Source: CAWHYG01 sp963833505 (GTDB lineage Bacteria; Eisenbacteria; RBG-16-71-46; CAIMUX01). Taken from it: 64,000 nucleotides of DNA. Below are positions 22,061-32,275 of the stretch, one piece after another; within the stretch, counting starts at the first letter, position 1; each line of letters begins with the position of its first letter. The notes beneath the pieces were generated by a model. The model saw only the letters and a list, made by a program, of their open reading frames with translations, made no database searches and was not told where the DNA came from. A program made the translations under genes and the position numbers. Location of the stretch: positions 248,001-312,000 of the forward strand of contig CAWHYG010000015.1 in the NCBI GenBank assembly GCA_963833505.1. Reading direction: 5' to 3'.

Positions 22061-24036
22061 GACCCGCCCCGCGCCGGCACGGCCTCAAGCGCCTGGAGAT
22101 TTCTCCGCGCGCCCTGGTTGGTGGGATCGAGCTCCAGAGCCCGCCGCAACGCGTTCGCCGCCTCTTCGGGTTGGCCGCTCCGCACCAGCGCGACGGCCAG
22201 ATCACTCTCGATCTGCGGATCCAACGGATCGAGCCGCGCCGCCTCCCGAAATTCCGCCACCGCGGGCTCATAAGCTCCCATGCGGTAGCGCACCGCGCCG
22301 AGGTTGTAATGCGTGACCGCTGAATTCGGCAGGGCCTCAAGCGCCTTCTCATAGGACCTGGCGGCCTCGTCCAGCCGGCCCAGCTGCACGAGGATCACGC
22401 CGCGTTCGTGCCAGCACTCTCCCTGCGCGGGCCACAGCGCGGCCGAGCTCTGCTCGGCGGCGAGCGCCGCATCCAGGTTTCCGGCGCGCCCCAGGCGCAC
22501 TCCCTCTTGATAGGCGTCGAAAGCACGCGCCTTCGCCGCGGGGTACCCCGGCAGGACAAGCTGCAAGACGACGACCACGGGCAGGATCAGGATCGCGGGC
22601 CGGAGCCGTCGATTCCGCGCCTGTTCGAGAATCCCGTTCACCCCGAGGGCCGCCGGCCCCAGGAACCCGGCCAGAACGGGCAGGCGGTAACGGCCGGTCA
22701 CGAAGAACGCCAGGGCTGAGACCCAGCCGAGGCCGATGATCAGAAGCCACGGACTGAGCCGGACCCTCCGGCGGTCTGCCAGCGCCGACGCTGCGCCGAA
22801 GACCGCCAGCGGCAGGATCCAGCCGAAGTTGATGAAGGCGACCCGAAGCGACGCATGCGCTTCGCGGAGCATCTGGAAATCCTCGATCTGCGGAACTTCA
22901 CGCGGCGAGAGGTAATACAACGCTTTCCGGCCCAGCAGAGTGACGGCGCGGCCTGGATTCGCGCGGATGAAGCCCAGGGCGCGGTTCGTCCAGAAACGGG
23001 AAGACTCCTCGAGGGTGAGCTTCCGCCCGGCCAGAAGCGACGCCGAGCGCGTCGCGGTCAGATCCTGCTCGAGATCGATCTCCTCCGGAGCGCCGTACAA
23101 CCCGGTCGCCCGGGCGTTCCATCCGATGTACAAGTTGAGCCCGCCGTTCAGGGTGCTCAGCTCGAGACGGCCGGCAGCGCGGCTTTGCCGGAGAACGAAC
23201 GGAGCCAGGGCCATCGCCGTGCCGAGAACGATGGCGGCAACGCCGGAGAACGCCCGCCGGCCGGCGTTCGTGGCGCACTCAGCAGCGGCGGGTGGCGATC
23301 CGCCGGCGCCTTGCCGGCGCGCTCGTGTCTCGAGTGAGGCGGTAGGACCGGGACGAGGCCGCCCCGCCTGCCAGGCAAGTTGAATCGCGGCCGCGGCGGG
23401 GAGCAGAAGGAACACTCCGCGGCCGATCGACAAGAGCCCGCCGACGAGGCCGAAGAAGAAGGCCCTGGCCAGTTCCTTCCGGCCGGTCGTGTCATCCGCC
23501 GAAGCGTCATCCACCGAGGGCCACAGCCGAAGAGCGGCGGCGACCAGGAACAAGAGAAGCGACTCAGTCAGGACCTCGCTCTCCATGGCGAGGATCGGAC
23601 CGCAGAGAAGATAGAGCCCGGCCAGCGCCCAGGCGGCGGGACGGCCAAGGTCGCGGCAAGCAGCGCCGAAGAGCAGCCAGAGGGAGAAGAGGCCGAGGAT
23701 CGATTGCGCCACCGCCACACTGACCGGCTCGGGCGGCAACAGGCGAAAGACGAAGGAAACAATCAGGGGATAGAGCGGGGTCATGAAGCTCGGCCCGGCC
23801 GGCCAGCCTTCCCCGTGAGCCAGGCGAGAGGCGAGGTCGAGGTAATAGCGCCCATCCAGAAGCGGATCGCGGAGGCGCAGATCGGACGCGAGTGAAAGCA
23901 CGCTCCAGAGCCGGAGGCCGATCGCGAGCGCACCGACAGCCAGATACGGGAGGACGCCACGGAAACGGCCGGGATTTCCGGCCGGCGGCGCCGGGGTTTG
24001 CCGAACCCCCGGCGTCTTCGCGGTGCGTCTGGTCAT
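22054..24036 (-). CDS. Multi-helix glycosyltransferase-like membrane protein with C-terminal TPRs
   Basis: A 660-residue protein. Residues about 25-475 contain ten or more membrane helices with a dolichyl-phosphate-mannose transferase-like (GT39/ArnT) layout, including a first extracytoplasmic loop with DGRYYLDLASRLAHGEGWPA that would supply catalytic acids. Residues about 480-650 hold four tetratricopeptide repeats (AQGECWHERGVILVQLGRLD, SAVTHYNLGAVRYRMGAYEP, PQIESDLAVALVRSGQPEEA). Such enzymes move sugars from lipid carriers to proteins or lipids; donor and acceptor are unknown. The stop overlaps the end of the convergent channel gene by seven bases. The ribosome site is weak. The cyclase-like gene upstream ends only 10 bases away, so the two are probably an operon. 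Confidence 0.75.
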   Translation of the reverse strand: MTRRTAKTPGVRQTPAPPAGNPGRFRGVLPYLAVGALAIGLRLWSVLSLASDLRLRDPLLDGRYYLDLASRLAHGEGWPAGPSFMTPLYPLIVSFVFRLLPPEPVSVAVAQSILGLFSLWLLFGAACRDLGRPAAWALAGLYLLCGPILAMESEVLTESLLLFLVAAALRLWPSVDDASADDTTGRKELARAFFFGLVGGLLSIGRGVFLLLPAAAAIQLAWQAGRPRPGPTASLETRARRQGAGGSPPAAAECATNAGRRAFSGVAAIVLGTAMALAPFVLRQSRAAGRLELSTLNGGLNLYIGWNARATGLYGAPEEIDLEQDLTATRSASLLAGRKLTLEESSRFWTNRALGFIRANPGRAVTLLGRKALYYLSPREVPQIEDFQMLREAHASLRVAFINFGWILPLAVFGAASALADRRRVRLSPWLLIIGLGWVSALAFFVTGRYRLPVLAGFLGPAALGVNGILEQARNRRLRPAILILPVVVVLQLVLPGYPAAKARAFDAYQEGVRLGRAGNLDAALAAEQSSAALWPAQGECWHERGVILVQLGRLDEAARSYEKALEALPNSAVTHYNLGAVRYRMGAYEPAVAEFREAARLDPLDPQIESDLAVALVRSGQPEEAANALRRALELDPTNQGARRNLQALEAVPARGGSH

Positions 24037-24045
24037 TCCGTGACT

Positions 24046-25029
24046 CTATCCGACCTCTCTCGATTGGGTCCGCCGACCCGCCGCTTTGAGCACGTAGAAC
24101 GCGTCCGCGGTCACGAACGGATTGGCTCGGGTCTTTCCGATCCCGCCCCAGTCCACCAGCAAACGGCCGCTGCCCAACCTCGAGGCGACGCGATAGTACT
24201 TCTGCTCCGCCGGGAATCCGCCGCCGGCGAGCCGCTTCGACTCCAAAAGATCCAGCGCTCGGGCGCACCGCGCGTCCTTCACCCAACCTGCTTCCGCCAG
24301 CACCTTGAGACCGGATAGGATGTCGTAATGCCAATAGCAGGGATGGTGCAGCAGCACGAATTCACTCCGGATCACGCGCCCGTTGCTTTGCCGCAGGAAC
24401 AGCCGACGTTTCAGGAAGACCTCCGCCGCCCGCTTCGCCGCCTGCCTCGAGGGCCTGCTCCCGGTGCGCCGCGCGTGCAGGATCAGCGCGCGCATCGGGA
24501 GGAGCGTCTCCATAAACGAGGAGTGGACCGCCGCCGGCGTCTTGTCGCAATTCCAGCCCCCGTCCGGCCATTGCCACTTCCGGAGCCGGCGGGCCAGCTC
24601 TTCCGCGCGCTCATCGGCCAGGCCGAGCGACAAGAGGGAGTAGAGGGCGTTTCCTTCTTGCGAGGCGCAACGCCGGACACGACCGGCGATGGTCCTGATG
24701 TGCTGCTGATGCGCCGGGCTCAGCAGCCACTCGTAGACCTGCTCCCGCAGAGGAATCAGGCCGCGATCGCCGGCGGGATAGCCGAGGTCGGCCAGCGATG
24801 CCAGGACCCAGTGGGCTCCGTACCATTTGGCGTAGGGATGATATGGAATCCGTCCGCTGCCATCCCGCTCGGAAAGCAGCTTCTGCGCCCGCTCCGAGTT
24901 TCGGATCGCGGTCTGAACGCGCCGGACTTCGGGCGAATCCGCCTTTCGGCCCAGGACGCGGGTCAGGATCCGGAATCGAACGGAAGGCTCCGGGGATTCC
25001 AGCAGCCGGTCGATGATCGGGTTCGTCAT
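24046..25029 (-). CDS. Alpha/alpha-toroid protein resembling squalene/terpene cyclases
   Basis: A 327-residue protein with repeats of the prenyltransferase/squalene-cyclase toroid. The clearest is the QW-like motif KWQWPDGGWNCD near residue 150; others are WYGAHWVLASLADLGYP and HYDILSGLKVLAEAGW. At half the length of squalene-hopene cyclase and without a visible DxDD acid motif, it is more likely a non-cyclase repeat protein or a one-domain relative. It forms a probable operon with the downstream glycosyltransferase-like gene. Confidence 0.65.
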   Translation of the reverse strand: MTNPIIDRLLESPEPSVRFRILTRVLGRKADSPEVRRVQTAIRNSERAQKLLSERDGSGRIPYHPYAKWYGAHWVLASLADLGYPAGDRGLIPLREQVYEWLLSPAHQQHIRTIAGRVRRCASQEGNALYSLLSLGLADERAEELARRLRKWQWPDGGWNCDKTPAAVHSSFMETLLPMRALILHARRTGSRPSRQAAKRAAEVFLKRRLFLRQSNGRVIRSEFVLLHHPCYWHYDILSGLKVLAEAGWVKDARCARALDLLESKRLAGGGFPAEQKYYRVASRLGSGRLLVDWGGIGKTRANPFVTADAFYVLKAAGRRTQSREVG

Positions 25030-25160
25030 GCGCCGTCCCCCCTGCGCTGTTCATCCGACTCCGGGCGCCTTTATCGGGCCCAGGTGGCGCCGCGCTCAGG
25101 ATACTCCGCCGCGCCTCCGGGTCCAATGGAAGCTGGAAGTTGAGGAGTGAGGGTCAGCGC

Positions 25161-25218
25161 AACGCACTCATGGCGGGCAGATCCGCTGCCGCAGCAGGGG
25201 GTTCATGAATCATGCGGG
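25161..25218 (+). repeat. Dispersed 58-bp repeat, copy C
   Basis: This matches the right-hand end of the MITE-like element (1569-1626) with three or so substitutions, ending TTCATGAATCATGCGGG. Weaker similarity extends left to about 25141 (GAGGAGTGAGGG). The left terminal repeat and the central palindrome are absent. Confidence 0.75.
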
Positions 25219-25381
25219 CCAGGAAGGCCGGATCGAGACCGGCGGGCTCAGCGAGCGGCGACTGGATCTTGACTTCGCTCCGCCCGGCTCGGGGTCTTAT
25301 TCTTCCTTTCGACTCAGGCCGATGTGAAACGCCCGGATGGCGGCACGACAACCAGGGGTGACGAGACCAGGAGTAGAGAAA

Positions 25382-26429
25382 GTGTGGTCGCTCACAAGAA
25401 CTCTGCTTCGCACTCGAGGCAAGACGTCTTGGACGGGTCCAGGTGCGCCGCGTTTGTTGACCGGCGCACGGCCGGCTCGGGCCTTGGCGACGACCGCGAC
25501 GCTTGTCCTTGGGCTCGCTTTCGGGCTGCCGGCCCCGGGGGCGCTTCGCGGCGCCGCGGCGGCGGAGAAGGGCCCGGGGACGTCAGCGGAGGCCCGGGAG
25601 CGGAAGTCCGTTGGAAATGGCCAGCTGTCTCCCTCGACTCCCGATAGCGCGCACGCCACGCCGTCCAACGCCTCCGCGCCATCCGCCCAGGCCGACCGGA
25701 ACCCGACGCCCAAGGGTTGGTCCGTAGCGGAGGGTCTTCGGACCGTGGTGGCAGATACACTCGACCTCAGGGCCTGGATCTTCGACAGCCCCGACTATCA
25801 GGAGCAGTTGCTGGTCCCGGGCGAAGGGGATTCCGTCTTTCTCTTCGATCTCAAGGCCAGGACCGTGCGCGCCTTGCCCCGGAGAGCGCTGAGCTGGTCC
25901 AAGGGCCGGCCGACGCCCGACCCATCGAGCGAAGGCGGCGCTTCATCGTATCGGCTCGACGAAAGTGGTGTCATCGCGTTCACCGGCAGCGGTCTGGATT
26001 GGAGGATCGAGCCGGAACCGCCGTTGGTCGGGCCGGTGACGCTCGCGGAGCTGAAACAGGCCAAGCCGGACTATGTGATCCTGGCCTCCCGATACCATCC
26101 CGATCCGGCCGCCGTCCAGGCGCTGCAGAAGCTTCTCGGTCAAGACCGAGGTCGTGGTCTTCTTCGGGACCTGGTGCGGCTTCTGCAAACGCTGGCTCCC
26201 GCGCTTCCTGGCCACTCTCGATGCCGCCGCCAACCCCGACATCCAGGTCCGGTTCATCGGAGTGAGCGAGACCGGCGGCGAGCCGAAGGCGGACATCAAG
26301 CAATATCGGGTCACGGAAACCCCCACGTTCATCGTCCGGCAGGATGGCCGCGAGATCGGCCGCATCGAAGCCGAGCCCACGAGCGCCTCGATCGAGGAGG
26401 ATCTGGCGGCAATCCTCAAGCTCCGGTGA
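25382..26429 (+). CDS. Exported thioredoxin-domain protein (frameshifted)
   Basis: About 349 residues when joined. A GTG at 25382 with AGGAG upstream starts a signal-like N-terminus (ALATTATLVLGLAFGLPAPG). Next come a Pro/Ser-rich linker, a beta-rich domain (TLDLRAWIFDSPDYQEQLLV), and a thioredoxin fold with VVVFFGTWCGFCKRW and its CxxC pair plus the cis-Pro in ETPTFIVRQDG. The first frame runs past the join as nonsense to 26524. The thioredoxin domain is in the next frame and ends at 26429, so there is one extra base near 26135 (in CTCGGTC). A periplasmic thiol oxidoreductase role is inferred. Confidence 0.75.
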
Positions 26430-26438
26430 AACCCGCAA

Positions 26439-28833
26439 TCAGAGCGTGCAGACCGCCGAAAGCGCCCGGGAAGCCCGATCGATCTTCCGGTAGCACGGGA
26501 TGCCCCCGCGCTGGAGCAGGATGACCATCGGGTCGTACAACCGCCCGGAATCGACGCAGACCACCATCGGCTTCTTCGTCTCCCGATAGACCCGCAGAAG
26601 CTCCTGGGGCAGGGACTGCGGGGCGTAGACGTTCTCCGAGTGCGTCAGATCGGGCGGGAGGTTGTCCAGCGCCGGCGTGACCGGGATGGGTGAGACGAGC
26701 AGGGCGTCGACGCCGGGATCGGCCAGCATCGCCTCGACCGCCTGGATGAATTCCCGGGTCGTGGCCATCGGCGTGGCGTCGATCGGATTGTCGGCGTGCG
26801 CGATGCCGGGTAGACAGTCCTTCAGGCGCTCCCGGGTCACCTCCGAAAAGGTCGCGAGACGCAGGTTATACAGTTTGTCGAGCACGGACGCGCACTCGAA
26901 GCCGGCGTTGGAGATGATGCCGACGTTGCGGCCGCGGCCTTCGTCCCGCCCGGGCATCCTCTCCCAGAGCATGGTGACCGCCTTGGTATAGTCCTCGAAC
27001 ATGTTGAGGGTTTCGGCCACGATGATCCCGGCCTCGTGCATGAGGAAGCGCGCCACCGCGTAGTCTCCCGCCAGGGAGGCGGTGTGGCTTTGCGCGGCCT
27101 TCGCTCCCAGCGCCGTCTTCCCGGCCTTGAAGGCAATGACCCACTGGCCCCGCCGGCGCGCTTCCCGGGCGAGCCGCACGAAACGCTCGCCGTCGAGCGG
27201 CTTGAACCCCTCGACGTAGCAGGCGAGCACCTTGACCGGCTCCTGATCCAGGTAGTACTCCAGAAAGTCGGAGATCGTGAGGTCCATCTGGTTGCCGAAG
27301 GAGATCGACGCCCGCGGAAAGATGATGCCATCGAGATTGCTGGTCAGGGAGACGAGATAGGCTCCGCTCTGCGAGATCGCGGCCAGGCTGTCGCCCGGCG
27401 CGTCATGGAACGGCAGCTTGTACTGGGGAAGGAAGAAGGTGTTGTAATGCCGTTTCGAGACGATTCCCAGGCAGTTGCCGCCGACCAGCACCGGCCCCCC
27501 TCCGGGCAGGCGACGCGACTCTTTCAGCGAGCCGATGATCTCCGATTCGAGCGAGTGCTTCCCCGTCTCGGCGAACCCGCCGGGAATCAGGATGATCGAA
27601 GCGGCCAGAATCCTTCTCGCAGATCCGGCGGATGGCGTCGCGCGCCCCTTCCGCCGGAATGGAAACGATCGCCAGGTCCACTTTCTCCGGCAGCGCGTCG
27701 AGGGACGGCACGCAGGGAATCCCCTCGATCGCCGTTTCTTTCGGATGGACGGCGTAGACGTGGCCATAGCTCAGGCCCTCACCCTGCTTGAGATTCCGGA
27801 GGATGATCCGCCCGGGATTCATACCCTTCGATGACGCGCCGATGACGACGGCGCTTCTGGGCTCGAGCAGGTTCCCGATCTTCATCAAAGGCCGCCCGGT
27901 GGGCTTGACCTTTCGTTCGGAAAAGCTCCCGACGCCGTCCACCGCCACGAGCCGTCCGTCCGGGGTGAGAAGCATCGGGTTCATTTCCAATTCCTCGAGC
28001 GTGTACCGCGAGCCCCGGCTCGGAATCGACTCTCCACGGGCTGCCGTTTTCGCAGTCGCCGGCATCGAGCTGGACGGCCCGCTCGGGGCCTGCCTCGTAC
28101 CGCGCCCATCGAGCCTCCCGGACGAGGCGCCGGACCCCTCAGCCAGCGAAGCGGGACCGTATTCGCGCGCCAGCCGGCCCAGCGCCTCGAGCTTCCCGAC
28201 AATGGCCGCCAGGTCGAGAGGCGGTGTGGCGCGCTGGCGGCTCGGTTCGAACAAGAGCGAAAGGAACGGCAGGAGAGGCATGATCTGGGTTATCCCATCG
28301 CGAACCGTTCCCGGCTGCAGGATCGCGGTGGAGCTGCCGTAGGAGAACCGGCCGTACCACTCCGTCAGTACGCCTCCGAGTCCCAGAACCAGCACGGTGC
28401 CAAACGCCGGATCCTGTTTCACGGACAGGAGAAGCTCCGAGGTGAGCCCGCCGCCCGCGGAGGGAATCTTTTCCAGGACGAGGATCCCGCGTCGATCCGC
28501 GCCCGGGGATCGGCGACCGGTCTCTTCCCAGATGGATCGCGCGTGCGCCAGGATGTCGGAGGGATCCGTGGAGCTGAACGCCAGGCCGCCGACGTCGGAT
28601 TTGTGCAGGATTTGCGGCGAGACGATCTTGAGCACCGCCGGCCCCGAGCCGAGATCGGACAGGAAGGCGCGAATTTGCGCCGGAATCCCCGTTTCCGGCT
28701 GACCAGGCCAGAAAAACCAGCGCGGAACATCGAGCCCTGCCTCATGGAGGATTCCGTAGACCTCATGTTCCAGAAGCGCAGTACGCCCCTCCGATTTCGC
28801 TCCTTCGAGAATCCGCTCGACTGCAAGATTCAT
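26439..28833 (-). CDS. ADP-forming acyl-CoA synthetase, beta-alpha fusion (frameshifted)
   Basis: About 798 residues when joined. It should interconvert acyl-CoA plus ADP and phosphate with a carboxylate plus CoA and ATP, giving substrate-level phosphorylation from acetyl-CoA. The N-terminal third is the ATP-grasp (beta) domain (LLEHEVYGILHEAGLDVP, VLKIVSPQILHKSDVGG). The CoA-binding domain follows (LLEPRSAVVIGASSKGMNPG), then the ligase-like alpha domain (LVGGNCLGIVS, AISQSGAYLVSL) and the catalytic-His region SHTASLAGDYAV. This is the beta-alpha order, the reverse of the commoner alpha-beta form. A low-complexity insert of about 50 residues splits the ATP-grasp region. The frame changes near 27612 (extra base in GAGAAGGATT); the two frames meet cleanly as RRICEK-ILAASIILIPGG. 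Confidence 0.82.
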
Positions 28834-28989
28834 GCGCCACCTCCCACCGGCATCGTCGCGCCCCGCTTCCAGGAAGACGGATGCAGCTTACCGTGCCACC
28901 CGCGCCGGCGCAAATCGGACTCCCGGCGCTGGCCGCATCTCGCCTAGTATGAAGTCCTCGCGGCGCCGGTCAGCTTGGGGGGTAGGCAG

Positions 28990-31239
28990 ATGTCATCGCG
29001 AAGCGGCCAGGAAGCCTTCGAAGGCGCGGAGCATCCGTGTGAACGCCACGGACCGCGACCGCATCGCGCGGAGAAACCAGCGCTCCGGCGCATTCTCGGA
29101 ATCCCACCGACCTCGGCACTGATTCTCTTCGCCAGCGTCGCCGGCGCTTTCCGTGTTCAGCCGGCCGCGTCCGCCGGGCAGTCCGGTGTCATAGCCGCCG
29201 CCTCTTCTCCGGCCAACGCCCCACCCTTCGTCGCAGGGGCTATGCCTCCGGCTGACGGCGCCGCGGCCGCCTTGCTTCCGGCAACCGGCGCCGAGCTGGA
29301 TCGGCAGCTTCCTTCCCCGTCGCTTCCGGACATCGACGTCTTCATGCAAATCGGCTCGGCCTTTGGTCCGGTGATCTCCCCGGACGGGACGGTTCTTCTG
29401 TATGAATCGTCCGAAAGCGGAGACAACCAGATCTATCGCCTGCTTCCCGAGGGTTGGCCCTATCAGCTTACCTTCATTCCCGGCGGAGTCGGCCGCGCCT
29501 CGTACAACCGCGATTGCACCTACGCCGTGCTGGAAACCGATGCGGCCGGCAATGAGCTGGCCCAGCTCAGTCTCTTGAACACCCGCACTGGCGGGCTGCG
29601 ATCCCTGACTTCCGAACCGGGAGTCCGGCATCGGGATCCGATCTGGAGCGCGGACGGCTTCCACATTTACTACTCGGCGAATTCGATCGACCGTGATTCA
29701 TCGTCGATCCATGAGATGGATCTCCGGACCGGATCGTCGCGCCCCGTTCTCGGGCTGCCGGGCGTGATCGAAGTCGCGGATGTGAGCCCCGACGGGAAAC
29801 GACTGGCGATCTACCGCGCCACCTCGAGCCTGGACAGCAACCTGTTCCTGTTCGACCTCGCGAACGAATCGTTGACGCTTCTCACCCCCCACGAAGGGAA
29901 CCGATCCTACGGAGGCGGCGTGTTCTCCGTCGACGGGAAAGGCCTCTACCTCGCCACCGATGACAATCCGGAGGCGCGGTTGCGCCTGGTCCGTCTGGAT
30001 CTGGCGAGCCAAAAGGTCGAATACCTCCCGGAAGATGACTCCCGCTGGGATCTCGATACTTTTTCCCAGTCCGAAGGCCGGCGGTTTCTCACCTGGATCA
30101 CGAACGAGGACGGCTACGGCCGCATCCACCTCGAGGACCTCGAGCGCCATCGGTCTTTGCCGGTGCCCGCCCTGCCGGGAATCGTCTCCGATCCCGTTGT
30201 CGCCGACGCTGGTTATCTCGCGTTCACATACAGCAGCCCGACCTGTCCCCCCGACGTGTGGATCTGGGACTTCCGCCGGGCGGCGGGGCTTCCGTGCTCG
30301 GGCGATCCCGGCGTCTACAACAGCGCCATGGCCCGGGCGCTCCTCGCGGCCGGGCCTTCCGGAATTCCCCGGACGGATTCCGCCGACGGCGACCCCGGTT
30401 CCACCAGCGCTCCCAACCTGATCCGCGTCACCTTCTCTTCCTGGGCCGGGATCTCCCCGCGCGTCTTTCACGAGCCCCGGCTCGTCCGTTATCCGAGCTT
30501 CGACCGGCGGGAGATCCCCGCCTTCCTGTTCCTGCCTCCGGACTATCATGGAGGCGCGATCCCTTTCATCATCGAAGCGCACGGCGGGCCCAGCGCGCAG
30601 TTTCGTCCGTCGTTCAACCGCAACCTGCAATATCTGCTGCTGAACGGCTTCGGGATCCTGGCTCCGAATTATCGCGGTTCGGTGGGATACGGACGCGAGT
30701 TCGAGGACGCCGACAACTACCGGAAGCGGCCCGACGCCGTGCGGGACGTGGCCGCCGGCGCGGAGTGGCTCGTGGCCCACGGATATGCCCGGCCCGGCCA
30801 CATCGGGATCAAGGGCGCAAGCTACGGCGGTTATCTGGCGCTTGCCGCCATGAGCCAGTATCCGGATCTCTTCGCCGCCGGCCTGGATCAGGCCGGGATC
30901 GCCGACTTCGAGACCTTCCTGGCCGGAACCGCGGACGATCGGCGGCCCTTCCGGGAGTCGGAGTACGGTCCGGTCTCGGACCGGACGTTTCTCAGGTCCA
31001 TCTCTCCCTTGTACAACGCGGATCGGATCAAGGGCGCGCTCTTCGTCGTGCACGGCGAGAGAGACCCCAGGGTTCCGGTCAGCGAGGCGCGGGAGATTCT
31101 GGCGGCGGTCCGGAAGGACGGCACCCCGGTCGACAGCCTGATCTTTGCCGACGAGGGCCATTCGATCACGAAGCGGGACAACCGGCTTCTCTTCTACCGG
31201 CGGATGGCGGAGTTTTTCACCCGGTACTTGAAGAACTGA
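28990..31239 (+). CDS. Secreted S9-family (prolyl oligopeptidase-like) peptidase
   Basis: A 749-residue serine peptidase with a long, basic signal region (ALILFASVAGAFRVQPAASA). A WD40-like propeller occupies residues about 115-460 (DGTVLLYESSESGDNQIYRL, SPDGKRLAIYRAT). A hydrolase domain follows with HGGPSAQFRP as oxyanion region, GASYGGY (Ser near residue 612), the acid in HGERDPRVPV (near 690), and the His in DEGHSI (near 723). It should cut short peptides outside the cytoplasm. A candidate start at 28990 follows GGGGGGTAGGC. It diverges from the acyl-CoA synthetase gene. Confidence 0.88.
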   Translation: MSSRSGQEAFEGAEHPCERHGPRPHRAEKPALRRILGIPPTSALILFASVAGAFRVQPAASAGQSGVIAAASSPANAPPFVAGAMPPADGAAAALLPATGAELDRQLPSPSLPDIDVFMQIGSAFGPVISPDGTVLLYESSESGDNQIYRLLPEGWPYQLTFIPGGVGRASYNRDCTYAVLETDAAGNELAQLSLLNTRTGGLRSLTSEPGVRHRDPIWSADGFHIYYSANSIDRDSSSIHEMDLRTGSSRPVLGLPGVIEVADVSPDGKRLAIYRATSSLDSNLFLFDLANESLTLLTPHEGNRSYGGGVFSVDGKGLYLATDDNPEARLRLVRLDLASQKVEYLPEDDSRWDLDTFSQSEGRRFLTWITNEDGYGRIHLEDLERHRSLPVPALPGIVSDPVVADAGYLAFTYSSPTCPPDVWIWDFRRAAGLPCSGDPGVYNSAMARALLAAGPSGIPRTDSADGDPGSTSAPNLIRVTFSSWAGISPRVFHEPRLVRYPSFDRREIPAFLFLPPDYHGGAIPFIIEAHGGPSAQFRPSFNRNLQYLLLNGFGILAPNYRGSVGYGREFEDADNYRKRPDAVRDVAAGAEWLVAHGYARPGHIGIKGASYGGYLALAAMSQYPDLFAAGLDQAGIADFETFLAGTADDRRPFRESEYGPVSDRTFLRSISPLYNADRIKGALFVVHGERDPRVPVSEAREILAAVRKDGTPVDSLIFADEGHSITKRDNRLLFYRRMAEFFTRYLKN

Positions 31240-31250
31240 CCGCCGACGCG

Positions 31251-31672
31251 CAAGGGCTCCCATGCGCTGATCGGACGTCGTCGGGCCAAGATCGGCCGTC
31301 CCCGCCCTTGCGCACCGAAGCCGGAGCGGACCATGGAGGAGCGGCGTGCGGAGTGCGGCGGGAGCGCACGCCCGTGCGCGAACCCGCGCGGAGTAGCCGC
31401 GACGACCCGGTCCGCGTAGGCTTTGGCGCGCAAGGGCTCCCCTGCGCTGATCGGACGGGCTCCACGGCGTACAAGGCTCCGATGCGCTGATCGGACGTCG
31501 TCGGGCCAGGATCGGCCGTCCCCGCCCTTGCGCACCGAAGCCGGAGCGGACCATGGAGGAGCGGCGTGCGGAGTGCGGCGGGAGCGCACGCCCGTGCGCG
31601 AACCCGCGCGGAGTAGCCGCGACGACCCGGTCCGCGTAGGCTTTGGCGCGCAAGGGCTCCCCTGCGCTGATC
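31251..31672. repeat. Tandem duplication, two 200-bp copies with 220-bp period
   Basis: Copy one (31251-31452) and copy two (31471-31672) are almost identical, differing by one base near 31289/31509 (CCAAG/CCAGG) and at their first few bases. An 18-base spacer separates them. The short block CAAGGGCTCC-x-TGCGCTGATC occurs at the left and right ends and again between the copies. The region lies between the S9 peptidase and acetyltransferase genes and has no plausible coding sequence. The near identity indicates recent duplication. Confidence 0.85.
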
Positions 31673-31708
31673 TGTGTTCGGCCAGAGTGAGGGCAGAAAG
31701 GAAGCCAC

Positions 31709-32275
31709 ATGGAAGGCGTCTTCGTCCACGAGCAGGGCATCTGCGAATCCGACCAGGTCGGGAGCGGCACGCGCATCTGGGCCTTCGCCCACGTCATGAA
31801 GGGCGCCCGGATCGGATCCGATTGCAATATCGGCGAGGGCGCCTTCATCGAGTCCGGCGCGATCCTGGGCCATCACGTGACGGTCAAGAACGGCGTCGCG
31901 GTCTGGGACCGGGTCACGGTCGAGGACTACTGCTTCCTGGGTCCCGCCTGCGTCTTCACCAATGACCGGCTGCCCCGAAGCCACCCGGCCTACCGCACCG
32001 ACCCGGGGGATTGGCTGCCCACGCTCCTTCGGGCCGGCTGCTCGGTCGGCGCCAACGCCACCATCCTCTGCGGAACAACCCTGGGAGCCTGGTCCTTCGT
32101 CGGCGCCGGGGCGGTCGTCACCCGGAGCGTGCCCGATCATGCCATGGTCGCGGGAAACCCTGCGCGCCGGATCGGATGGGCCTGCCGCTGCGGGCGCCGG
32201 CTTCCCGACTCGCTCCGGTGCCTTTGCGGGCTCGGCTATCGATCCGTTGGAGACGGGATCGAATCGGAAGGTTGA
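31709..32275 (+). CDS. Hexapeptide-repeat (left-handed beta-helix) N-acetyltransferase
   Basis: A 188-residue acyltransferase with the hexapeptide rungs VGSGTRIWAFAHVMKGARIG, SDCNIGEGAFIESGAILG and SVGANATILCGTTLGAWSFV, and the terminal cap AMVAGNPARRIGWAC. It resembles the WlbB/WbbJ type that acetylates amino sugars, such as UDP-linked 3-amino-glucuronate, for surface polysaccharides. The last 25 residues contain four Cys (CRCGRRLPDSLRCLCG), a small zinc-ribbon-like tail as in some family members. AGGAAG precedes the ATG at 31709. Its last 40 bases overlap the convergent PAP2 gene. Confidence 0.85.
   Translation: MEGVFVHEQGICESDQVGSGTRIWAFAHVMKGARIGSDCNIGEGAFIESGAILGHHVTVKNGVAVWDRVTVEDYCFLGPACVFTNDRLPRSHPAYRTDPGDWLPTLLRAGCSVGANATILCGTTLGAWSFVGAGAVVTRSVPDHAMVAGNPARRIGWACRCGRRLPDSLRCLCGLGYRSVGDGIESEG

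Noticed and set aside
24328..25143. Long plus-strand frame opposite the cyclase-like gene.
   Set aside because: The minus strand has the QW-type repeat motif and normal codon use; the plus frame is its shadow.
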